Assembly (NCBI GenBank): GCA_015680635.1
Contig: JAABOA010000021.1
Location: forward strand, 1-34,073
Direction: 5' to 3'
Length of the DNA stretch: 34,073 nucleotides
Origin: Lunasporangiospora selenospora
Taxonomy: Eukaryota > Mortierellomycota > Mortierellomycetes > Mortierellales > Mortierellaceae
Shown: positions 12,793 through 23,688 of the stretch, piece after piece
Layout: the number at the start of each line of letters is the position of its first letter
Position numbering within the stretch: position 1 is the first letter of the stretch
The notes under the pieces: generated by a model
Seen by the model: only the letters and a program-made list of their open reading frames with translations
What the model was told of the DNA's origin: nothing
The model's database searches: none
Position numbers and translations under genes: made by a program

Positions 12793-14631
12793 GACCGACC
12801 TGGTTTCCTACAGTATTATTTCTTCTACCGATCACCAGAATCTAGTTCACCGACGAAGAGATTTGTTGGCACAAAGGATAGAAACCCAATCAACATTAAA
12901 CGTTTGGGTTACGCGTACCACATTCGTATCTATCTGACCCATATTGGATTATTAAGACAAAAAGTTCTTACCGCAATGCCTTGTTTTTGCTCCGCCAACT
13001 CTTGTTTTCTCAAGTGGATTGTTCTGTCAGAAAGTTGGTTAGGAAAACCAGAACCTTGAGGAATAAAAAAAACCGATGATGTTGGTAATCCGACAAAGAA
13101 AGGCAAGGACATCCAAAGAGTGGGGTAGTAGTTTAATGGTACTTTATTGCTCTGCTGTCTTGGCGGAAGCCAAAAAGAGAAAGGTCATGGTAGACACGAG
13201 AGCGGGAGCAAGACTTGTTAGCCATGGGGTAAAGGGACGGTGGCAAATCATCAAAACCTGTTTAATTGTCAGACGGGCGCAGACCGAAAGACAGGTAACA
13301 ACAAAAACACGGTACCGTATTTGGTCTACTCCAACTCTCTTCGTCATTGACTTTTTTAGACCTGTACAAAAGCTTGAGTTCGAAGGTTGTGTTGTTTTGT
13401 TGTCCTTGTGCGGGCTGGTAGTGCTTACATTGATTAAACTTCTCCGCAGGGGGGAAAAATTGCGAAGACACACACACAAACACACGCATAGACAGACGTA
13501 CAGGGTAGAGAGCACTTCTCAATCCTGGGGCAGTCGTATCCACGGGACACAACAGGTAAAGCATAAAAAATAGCCTAGTTCACAGATTGCAGGCTTGCGG
13601 GTTTGCGGGCTGTGAGCTGACAATCGTTGGTTTTCAATAGGAGAGTGAGGAGGCGATCTTGCAGATTAGCAGAGATGAGCTACCTATCTGAGTATGATCT
13701 GTTCGACTTGGGCATTCAACGTCACTGTTCTTAAAAGGGTTGTCTACCAGAGTGGTTTCCTGGGATATGCATTCTTCGCCATCAAGACTCATTTTTACAG
13801 ACCGTCTTGCAGCGGCCCGTCTATTCATCCTTTCTCGGTAAGAATACCGTGGCTTGCACTTTCGAATCAACTTGAGCATGGTCTGCTTGCGGCGTAATGT
13901 CTGTCGACTTTACGCCTTCTCAAATACGCTCTGTGTCTTTTACAATCTCCCTCTCAGCTACAAGAGAGTAGTGCGCCACTCTACAATTCAAGTCATGCGT
14001 TTGCAAGTTTATCAATTGTTCCTCTGATCTTCCTCCTCTACCTTCTCCTGCTCCCGGAAGATGCAACCAAATATTGCGTAGCGAAGATGGCTTCGCCCAG
14101 AGTTCAGGAACGTCGTCCCAAACGCACAGAGCCATGCTATTTCTTCTGTGGAGTTTACTCCCAGCATTTCATCTTTTCTGTTTTTTGTCCGTCATAGCTG
14201 CCCATATCATCAGTCATTTTTTCACTCCTTCATTATTAAACAGTTGAGGGAACAAATGGATATTCCTTCTTCTGCGCGTGCATAGAGCAGCAGTGTATGG
14301 CAGATCAGGGCCAACGGACAAACAGATAACAAGGAACTCTTCATCAAGTCGCGCAGGATCGATGTTCTCTCACGTGCCGACCTCAGGTACTGGCATTTGG
14401 GGGGCAGTGAGGGAGCTGCGACTATGGAGCGGGGAGGAGGGGCGTAGGCCTTTCTCTCTCCTGCTCTCTTTCTTTCTCTCTCTCTGGCTTTTTTATTCAC
14501 ATTCATCCTATTTTCAGACACCATTCGATCCCACAGGAAGAGCGCCCATCCTTGAAAGTCGACCATCCATCCCTTTTGCTCTCATTTCCAAGACTCGTTT
14601 TACTCTTCAACAGGATCACTTCTTTCTCCTC

Positions 14632-16283
14632 ATGATGTCATCTTCAGGTGGACTCTCTAGAAGACGTGGTGCCGGAGGTGGCGATGGCGACTCAGCATAT
14701 TCATCACCTTCCAACTCGGGAAGCAATGGCAATTACTACCGAAGTTCTAGCACTGATGGCAAGATTGCTTCGGACCCAAGAGACTTGCAGATGGAAGATG
14801 AAAACAAGAGTCATCCTCGATTCACATTGATGGAGGAGATCCTCTTGTTGGGCATCAAGGATAAGCAGGTAACGGCTTTACACAAACGCAAATACACGCA
14901 CTTCATCTATATAAACATGCACAAAGAGAAGCAAGAGAAGGACATTAGACATTGGCGGGTGTGAGGCACTGGCTGTTCCTTATCTTGGAACTGCCCAACC
15001 CAAAGTCCCCGGTTTGTGACAAGGAGACGCCGATGTTGATCACTGCGGGAGGCAAAACTGCCAAGACTATTAGTGTGCTTTGAACTGTGACTCTCAGGAA
15101 TTGTACGCCGCTTATTTCGTCTCGTTGGAACAGTGCTCTCGCCATCTCTTTCTTTACTCTTTTATTTCAATATCTTTGGCCAAGGATCAGGAATGTCATC
15201 CTTCAGTCCCAACTCTGCAAGATAACTTGGGCCGTCGAATAGCAGACGTTTTTGGACACCCCTACCCTGACGAATCAGGAAAATTTGCGTACAGGAGAGA
15301 AAGGAAAAGAAAGAGAGCAAAACATGGGCAACAGGACAAGGACAAGGAGAAAGAGTACACAGGTTGGACGACAAGGAGAGACACTGACTTTCATTTTTTG
15401 ACAAAAATAGGGGTATCTATCCTTTTGGAACGACAACATCTCCTACACGCTCCGAGGCTGTATCCTGATGGAGTTGGCATTCCGAAACCGGATCGCAATG
15501 GTCAAGGACCCCAATAGGCGCAAATACCCCCTTGCCGACAGATACATCGAGGTAGTGAGCGAGAAACTGACGGGCGAGGTTCTCCTGGATGAAGCCCTCA
15601 AGATGATCCTTTCAACCCCTGAAAAAATGAGTGTCGGTCAGTGGATCGATCTGATGAGCGGTAAAGTGACTTTTTGTATTTTACGTTTTTCTTTCACTGT
15701 AATATCCCTCCTTCCCCTTTTCAGCATCCCTAATCAATAATGGTTCCATTGACCCCGACATCCCGTATTCGTGACCCTCCCAGGAGAGACATGGAACGTC
15801 ATGAGAATTGGATTCCAGTTGAAGCAGGTCCGGGAACGTCTTGCCAAGGGTCTGGTGGATAAAGGGGTTCTTCGGACAGAAAAGCGCAACTTTTTAATTT
15901 TCGACATGGCAACTCATCCAGTGGCGGACATGGCAATCAAGGAGGAGGTGGTCAAACGAACCTGTATGACGCTGATCCAGCGCAACAACAATTCATCGCC
16001 CAACTTGGCTGAGCGCGATTCTCGAATTGCGTTCCAACAACTCCGAACCGTTGCTATGGTCTGTGCGGCCTATGCAGGCAATGTACTCGAGAATGCACTG
16101 ATGCCCCTGAACCATGAGCTGCGTGAACGAGCCTTTACGAATGTGGATGAGTTATTGATGGAATATAGCGTCTTCCCCTTTACGGGTTCTGCGAGCAAGG
16201 ACGAAGTGGAGGGCAAGGATTTGCAGTTGGAGATTATTGCGGCTGTGTTGAATGTGTATACAAAGATGGATTCGATCATTTAA
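14632..16283 (+). CDS. VPS74: Vps74/GOLPH3 family Golgi PI4P effector
   Basis: GOLPH3/Vps74 binds phosphatidylinositol 4-phosphate on the Golgi and packs glycosyltransferases into COPI vesicles, keeping them in the right cisternae. Three exons, 14632-14868, 15411-15660 and 15784-16283, give 328 residues, close to the usual 300-345. The N terminus is disordered with an arginine cluster (SRRRG, residues 9-13) like the COPI-binding cluster of Vps74. The GPP34 fold starts at RFTLMEEILLLGIKDKQ. The PI4P-pocket Trp and Arg are present as W85 and R94 in GYLSFWNDNISYTLRGC, with the same 9-residue spacing as in GOLPH3. The VRERLAKGLVDKGVLRTEK block and FDMATHPVADM also match the family. The first intron is 542 nt, the longest I reconstruct here. 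The start is the first of two adjacent ATGs. The frame is open further upstream, but that part looks like a CT-rich leader. Confidence 0.95.
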
Positions 16284-16809
16284 AGACGGAGAAGGATCTA
16301 GTTCTTCTGACAACCTCCCAATATCAATCCAACAACAACAACAACAACAACGACAACAACGACAAAAAGGGCCAATTTTCCAAGATACCAACAGGCAACG
16401 GTGGAAGCAACGGCAACGACAGCGAATAGAAAAAGAAAAGAAAAGAAGAAAAGAAAACAGGAGAGAGCAAAATGGATCACCATTATTGCTAAAAGGGCAG
16501 GAATTACTGACTAGTTTTATCGTTTTTCAACTCTCTGGGGTTCCTTCTCAACTTCACTCCGGTATTATTTTCATGGAGTTACCTCTCCTCCGTTCCCAGA
16601 GCATACAACCCATCATTTTTTCTCTACATATGCGTAATACATCGGCTCTGTTGGGGCCAATTTGGTTTTTTTGTCCCCAAAAAGAAACCAAGACTATTTT
16701 TGAATGGGATGGAGCATACAAATATGTTATTGCCAAACGATGAGGTTTATAGATCGATAAAATAGAAGAGTGGAAGAGGAGGAGAGAAGATATCCACCCA
16801 GTTGGGCTA
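16284..16809. other. Convergent 3' region between VPS74 and CFT1
   Basis: The stretch should contain both 3' untranslated regions. It begins with a CAA-rich tract (16330-16364) just after the VPS74 stop, followed by a purine-rich segment. No gene-like frame is present beyond short overlapping ones. Confidence 0.5.
16330..16364. repeat. (CAA)n tract in the VPS74 3' region
   Basis: About seven CAA units are followed by CGA-interrupted units, 47 bp after the VPS74 stop codon. In one frame this would read poly-Gln and on the other strand poly-Val, but neither belongs to a supported gene. Confidence 0.8.
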
Positions 16810-19800
16810 TTATAGATGGTCAGCGGCAATGCTGATTGCAGCCAAGTCATCCATGACTCGGTCCACACTTGTTCCTGTCTGTTTGGTCATTTCCTTTTGT
16901 CTGTTGGCAGGCAGACTGACAAATTCAAAGAGCAGGTCGCCATCAAGCACACCCTTGGAGGGGTTATAGTTGAGTCGATCCTTGGACTGCAGGTACCGGT
17001 ATGCGCGTGGATTTAATCCTGCAACATGCTGAACACCGTTCACGAGCTGGGTTGTCAAGAGCGCCAAACGTTTGCTGGTCTTTTCGGGAATGGGCGTGAT
17101 CATGGATAAACCTCCGTCCAGGGTTGCTGCAACCGTCAAGTGGGAAATGCCCTCATCGGATCCACTGAGGACAATCTTTGGGAGAGAAAGAGTTGTTTGG
17201 ATCTGTGAACCAACGTGGTAGTCTCCTCGGCAAATTAATTTTTGACCACTGAAGGATTGGACGTCTGATAAGGAATGAGAAGAAGGAAGAAATGAGTTCG
17301 AAGGAACGGAAAAAAGAAAGGATTATGATCTGAGCATAAGTCCAGCCTGTTTCAAATTTCTAATGGACCAACTAGAGCATAGTCAAGACTTACGATAGGG
17401 CGCATATTGGAGAAGACGGATATTTTTCTCCGCATCAGCGGCAATAACGTGCAGACTCTGGTTCTCGATTAGATAGCTGACGTTCATGACCTCCATTGGA
17501 TGGTAGTCCTTGCCTAAAAGTACGAGCTTGGTCGGTTCGTCCTACGTTTTACAGACATGAATATTCGCGCGTTTGTGTCAGTGGTTGTTAAACGCTTGTG
17601 TTTTTTTTATAGAGGGTGAAAATGACAGAGACAACAAAAGCAGAGTGCTTACCTGGAATCCAACAAACCACACACTCTTGTAGGCATCGGCAAGCATGAC
17701 AGTGTTCTTGACCACCTTGACACTTGTAACATAAATCTGCACGTCAATAAACGCAATTCCAGTCAATGCTTCGTTATCCTCGAAGCTTCTCACCACAACC
17801 TAAGTATATTAAAAAATTGACCAAAAGAGTCAGTCTCTACAAATCACCAAGAGGTGTAATCAAGCAACTAGTGTGCATCGCTTGAACAATTTTTTCAGCT
17901 TGCCTTGGGTCCGACACAGGTCAAGAGATAGCCACAAAGAGCCGCCATTGCTGTAACAGCGCCTTTGACTTCCTCGGTACAGAGCAACTTGAGCTTGTGA
18001 TCTGTCTGAGGATTGTCTGGCTCAGGAACAACGTCGATAATATCGAAAATGTAGATCTAGTCACAATTGTGGATAAGAAAAGAGAAACATGTTGAGTCGC
18101 ATTATCAATATCCCAATGCCTGGTCCCGCCCACTTTGGTCGTTAGATGGATCGAAATGCATGTCCCCTCAGAACACATCCAGTACTCGTTGATCCATACC
18201 GTTCCTCGCATCGCTGAATCTTCTCCGCGAATAAATGAGGTCCCGACAGCAATGAATTTCTTGCGTCCACTGGCATCCTGTGAAGACTCGAGACTGACCG
18301 TCTCCAGACTCGTCACAATCTCGTACTCTTGGAATTCGTACTGGTCCACTGTCTCCCATGTCACGGGCGATATCAACTCCAAGGACTGTCGCTCAGTTTC
18401 AGGTCGGAACCCAGGTGTCGACGACCTAGGTGGAACATTCGAAGCTCCATTAGCAACGTCCGCAGTGCCGTTTGCTGTTGCTGCCGTAGTGCCTGCCGCC
18501 GCTGGTGATTTTCCATCTGCAGCTGTACCGGCAGCGGCGTCCTTAACAACACCGGGGGCTGTGACACTTGTAGGGGGAGGAGGCTCATCTCTGATGATAA
18601 ATGTCTCTGGTTTCGATGTCACTGCCACATAAGTCTGTGAAGTTGGATGGTATCGGATATGTCGAGCTGTCCGCTTTAGTGGGACCTTCTGAATGGGCCA
18701 TAGCATATCGTACTGAATACCCTCAGACGGCAATTGACTGATCCTGACATTGCCCTGAGCATTCGAGGTGATGAACCCGTTCTTGCAGTTGACGTTGTGG
18801 AAATGTGTAAAACACACAATCTTGCCATCGCAAATCATCGGATGAGCTCGGGGTATACCTCTACCAGAACTCATGATCCAAAGAGGCGCTGCACCAAGAA
18901 CAAACACACCCTCATATCCAGCGACATCTCGGAAGGGAACCAAGTTCACCATCTTTCTGCGTCGTCTTCGTTCCTGAATCATGATTTTGCGTTCAACTGC
19001 ATCTGCACTATCGTCATGATCCATTTCGGATCGATGCCGCTCATCAAGGTCATCATCAGGTGTCTCCCTCGCCACTACGTCCAACGGTATTTTTCTAAAT
19101 CGGATTGCCAAACGATCCGACAGATCGATCGGGTTTCCAGCAGAGTCTAATTCCGTCGAAGGGAAATGCTGATATATCTTGTACAAGGAAATGTTTCCGC
19201 GATACGACCTCACCTAGAGTAGGAGTTGAAGTGTATTCAGAAAAAAAAGAACTCCTTGTATCGGATGTAAAAGTGATATTTCAGACCATCCTTTGATAGA
19301 ATTACATACCACAAGGTACGGCTTCTTGACCTTTCTTGACCCTATATTGACCATGACCATTTCTGTAATCTCTCTTGCATGTCCAGCAGGTTTAGTATCT
19401 TGGTGGGATGGAGCGTCAGGAAGCACATCTGGCAACAGGTCAAAGTGAGGGAAGAAAAACACTTCTTTGAAGTCTGGGAGGTGATAAATCTAGTCCATGT
19501 TAAATAATAGAGATGGTTAGACTCTTAATCCTTGTCATGACAGTCCTTCAGAACCAAGCCAGTCATTATAGCAAACGCTTCAATGTACCTCTAGCGCTCC
19601 ATCTGTTCTGTAGATCAAGCACCAGTGGGTTGCCTGAACAGATTGACCCTCTGGATTAGCTGCCGCTGCCGCTGCCTTGTTGACACCATCTATCATGACA
19701 TCGTCATTATCCGGTTTAGCCGCCTCCATCTCCACATCCTCCTCCTCACTCTCTTCTTCTTCTTCTTCTTCCTCTCCTTCTTCCTCTAGTTCAGGTCCAT

Positions 19801-22800
19801 AAAGGTCCAGATCAATCTCATCAACAACCTTGATCTCTTTGGTAATTATCTTCTTTTTGCGTTTCCGTTCCTTGGTGCTGGTTGCTTGTGAGTGCAAACT
19901 AGACGTCGTCGCCGCTGCCGAACGCAGAGAGGCCATTGTTGGTGCTTCCTTGACCGTCAAAATATTATTCAGAGTATCGGCATAGATACAGCAGCTCTTG
20001 ATAGGAAGATTCTGGTAATAGGAAAGAAAGTCAATGTTTCACGTTGAGCATTGAGTTTTATCAAGGATTATGATATACGATCATGTGCATCGGTCAACTA
20101 GGAACATGAACAGAATACTTACATTAAGAACCGATGACTGGCTTACAATGGTCACATCCTTTGTAGCCATATCTCCCTTCAGCAAGAGAGCCGAGCCATC
20201 ATGAAGCTGAAGCAGAATGTAAGGGTCTACGATGCTTGCTGCCACGATCGACAAGTGCTCGTCAATAGGAACGAGTTGTGTCACCTTACAATCTGGTCAC
20301 CAGAACAATATAATAAATAAAATACGCAATGCATTAAATGTTAGGAAATGAGCAGGGCATTGTGAAAGAGCATGAAATCTAAACCCAGCATTTGTCTTAC
20401 CAGCATTCAACAGACGAGCTCCTCCGGCATACACTTGAACAATTCTTGTATCCTCCAAGAGCGACCCAATAGCGACTGTAGGTCCATTGACATAGAATTG
20501 AGAGCTGGGCAGCTGGCGCAGCTCATCACCTGTGGCCAGGATAAGCGTGTAATCTTCTTTCGAAATGACAAGCAATTTGTCATAATTCTCTTCAACTCCT
20601 TCGTCCGTATTAGTAGCGCTTCGGCTTTCAAACTGAGAGACTCCTTCAAATTTGATCTCTTTTCTGCAAAATACGGTCCAGAGACATGTTGCTCCAGCAA
20701 GAGCATCTGTAGATCGAACCACATTCGGGCGGATGTTTCTCTACAGCGGCCAAAGAAATCAAGGCAAATGAACCGTTATGTTTAAACACTTTTGACTTGT
20801 TAGACTTCTTACTGGAGACTAAACGAAGAAAGTGTATCTGTTCAACTGACTGACCTGGAAGACAACAAGCGACCCATTCTGCGGAGCACCTGTGACGGCC
20901 ACCATCTCATGCTGCGGAGCAAACTCTGAATGCTAAGAATTCAAAAAAAAATAAAATATAATTAGGATTGAGTCCATTGCGCAACACTACTGATAGCGGA
21001 TAAACATTTTGACCACCGCTCTTGAGGGTTGTTTACCGCCTCCTATGTTTTGAAAAACCAATCAAAGCACACAGCAAAGGTATTAGTCCAGAGTTGTCCG
21101 CAGAGCATACAGAGTCTATTCAATCAAATGCAGGCCATAGACTTTACATTGCTTGCACGTTGACCAATATCAATGCTGACGATAGGCCCTGTATTTGTAA
21201 TCGTATCACAAATCTCGAATTGCCATTTTGAACTACCAGAGTCCATCTCTGCTTCCATGACATCCTTGGATTTGTCCTCTTTTTGGTCCGCGATCGTCTC
21301 AATGTCCTGGCCATAGAGCTCTAAGTGTTGGGCGTAGAAATGGGCAGTCTCCTCGCTTTAGTTCCTTGAGAATAAACTGCTGATTGGAGGGAAATGTCGC
21401 CATTCGTTTCAAATGATCCACAAGTTGATTCCTTTCATATCCATACCGTTATCCAGATCCATTGCTTCCATATGGGTAGAGCTCTTTTTCTTTTTCTATT
21501 AGTAATTTTCGAGCCGTGTAAAATATTCTGTCAGAACAGCATGTACAAAGTCCAAGAGCTAGAAGAAAATAAATTTAGGTCAGCATTTCGATTCCAAAGG
21601 TATACCTTGGTCTCATCCTTTGTCGAGTACTTGATCAACATCGAATCGCCATAACGAGATCCCACAAAGAAATATCCTGGCCACAGAGGACACTTGCAAG
21701 AAACATGCATACTCCTGCCCGCCTTCTCAATCCTGAATCCCGAAAGTGATCGACCTTCTTGCTGTAGCTGTACTACATACATATCACCAGTCCTGAGTGT
21801 AAACAAAAGCTGATCTGGGGCTAAAAAGACATGTTCAGATCCCTCAAGAGCCATTTCGAAACCATATTGGTCGGCCAGAGGGAATTCCGTGACAACAGGT
21901 ACGTAGCCATTGACACCCACACCCATTCCCGTCGATCCCTGATCAAGATGGATCAGCGCATTTGCAGAGACGACCAAAAGACCTCCGACGGGTTTAGGAA
22001 CTGCAATGATTTTGGTGCAGTCGTATGGGAGCTGATCAATAGAGTAGATGACGGGGTAAACTTTTTGCGTAATGTTCAACGAGACAACCACAAGCGAGCA
22101 TGTATCTTTCCGCACTGCCAATCGACTATTGATGGGGATTGCGTGTAGGATGTTAGATCATTCATTCTGCATTCTCTCAGAAGGATCCTCCTCCATGGTA
22201 ATCAAGAAAAGACCACGGACACCTGCTTACCCAGTCCATGTTTGCTGTGGAGAGAACAGGATGGCAAGCGTTGGCTCGAAAAAGTCATAAAGGAACACCA
22301 TATCGATAACATTCTTGATCCTGATGTCGACTTCAGAAAGAGCAATCACATAGCTTGGCAGATAAGGCCATTTCCTAAGAGAATATTAGAGGGTTCATGA
22401 TCTAGATTAGTAAATTATCATATCCCTATAATTTGGAAAAGATCAATGTTTATTCTAGCCTCTTCAAACGGCAGTAAAAAAAATGTGTATTGCACTTACT
22501 TTGAAATATTGTCTTCATCACCCATAGAGCTCTCATCTTGTCTGAATGGAAGGACTGCAAGGCGATCTCCAAAAAACGACAAGACGGCACACCGTCTAGA
22601 TGGATCTACGCGAATCTCTGTTGGGTGCGAGTTGTTCAGAAACTCTTGCTGTGTAGCAATAGGCATTCATATATAAAATGTTAGATCTTGATTCATGATA
22701 TCCATAGATCGGAGATAATAACAATATCGGTAATGTTGGTATTTCCTTGTCTACATGCCTTGTAATCGTCTCGTTCATAGTAATGGATCGATACTGTGAC

Positions 22801-23417
22801 AAGGCTGTGATTTGAAAAGGACCATTCCAGCAATGACATCTAGACAAGTTATTAAAGGTGTTTGGATGGTATTCCGAGGCGGGGTCAATTTCCCGTGAAG
22901 TGAGAGAGAGGCTGATTAGAAACAGGGCCAACAATTGCAGTTTCAAGCACAAAGGGTAGGAGGGTGAAAAAAAAAACGGCAGCTTTATTCGAGAGTGAGA
23001 GACTCTCGTGCAGCGAGTCCAATCTCTCGTATTAAGAAAAAGAAAACGAAGCGCCAGTGAAGACCAGTCTAGAAGACCTGTATAGAGTGTGTGTCGAGGA
23101 GTAGTAAGAGTGGTAGAGCAACGAACCTTGGCATCCTTGAAGCTAACCAAGATGCTATCCAGTCCATGTTGCCCCGAGGAGATGGTCTTAATCACACCCA
23201 TCGAAGTAACGATTCCATTGAGTCTATAACTCGCCACCAGCTCTAGGTGAGGCAATTCATCTGCCTGTGCGGGCTCTGTGAAATTGTAGATCTCCAAGAC
23301 AGATGACTTGGCTACAATCACATTAAGGACGTCCGGTCGGATGAAATTACATCGGACAACCCGCTCGATCCCTGTAGGCGGGAAGAGCTCTTTCGCGACA
23401 GTGTACATGGACGACAT
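16810..23417 (-). CDS. CFT1: Cleavage and polyadenylation factor subunit CFT1/CPSF160
   Basis: CFT1 is the large WD-propeller scaffold of the nuclear cleavage and polyadenylation factor that forms mRNA 3' ends. I rebuild 17 exons: 23417-23127, 22839-22759, 22648-22500, 22374-22231, 22125-21606, 21495-21447, 21320-21148, 20932-20855, 20740-20401, 20292-20123, 20011-19589, 19489-19310, 19213-18200, 18056-17904, 17799-17653, 17541-17394 and 17264-16810. All phases agree and total about 1504 residues, against about 1440 in animals. Family landmarks include MYTVAKELFPPTGIERVVRC at the start, SFKDAK joined to MSLLEW, EFLNNSHPTEIRVDP, QRNIRPNVV, and the C-terminal CPSF_A domain (YIFDIIDVVPEP, LTGIAFIDVQIYV, VMDDLAAI). 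Two introns, 22649-22758 and 17800-17903, need GC donors. There is a Glu-rich stretch near 19740-19800 and an Ala/Thr-rich insertion near 18430-18560. It shares a promoter region with the DALRD3-like gene. Confidence 0.95.
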
Positions 23418-23688
23418 TATGCCCTTTGAACAAAGTATGATCCTGTGGTCCTGATTCCTTGTTGAGAAAGGAGCTGCCCTGAGTCCTAGTATTTTTTGTT
23501 TTTTTTTTCGGCTCCTGATTGATCCCCAAGTAAAAGCTGTTGAGAGAAGAAAAAAAAAGGACACACAGCAGTGGAAGATGCCAACAGACGCGAGTTGCTT
23601 TCCTTTTCCTTTCCTTTCAACATCAACATCTTGACTAAAAACAAGTCACAGTTGATCGGATGCACTTTTACTCTTTGACAGATCCAGC
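23418..23688. promoter_or_regulatory. Shared divergent promoter, CFT1 and DALRD3-like gene
   Basis: The 271 bp between the two start codons must carry the promoters of both genes. It holds two A/T homopolymer runs and a CT-rich patch (repeated TTTCC near 23600). I see no clear TATA box in either direction, which fits housekeeping genes. Co-regulation is only suggested by the arrangement. Confidence 0.5.

Larger units (their letters stand above)
8812..14631. other. Long gene-poor region between divergent WOPR and VPS74 genes
   Basis: I find no confident gene in about 5.8 kb. Open frames at 9348-9701 (plus), 9618-10013 (minus), 9738-10157 (plus), 10959-11297 (minus) and 13144-13573 (both strands) overlap one another and lack recognisable domains. 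Two coding-like islands deserve mention. One is a plus-strand frame at 10738-11190 interrupted only by TGA codons. The other is a minus-strand island at 13813-14217 that begins MTDDMGSYDGQ and splices in phase to VAHYSLVAEREIVKD. The region also holds homopolymer runs and one assembly gap. As the upstream side of a WOPR regulator it may be an extended promoter. Confidence 0.4.

Noticed and set aside
13100-13170. GTAGTTTAATGGTA, resembling a tRNA D arm
   Set aside because: No T arm or acceptor stem follows, and no cloverleaf can be drawn.
17921-19213. Treating the 430-codon open frame as a separate gene
   Set aside because: It is exon 13 of CFT1 (18200-19213) plus intron read-through. The flanking exons join in phase with the family order.
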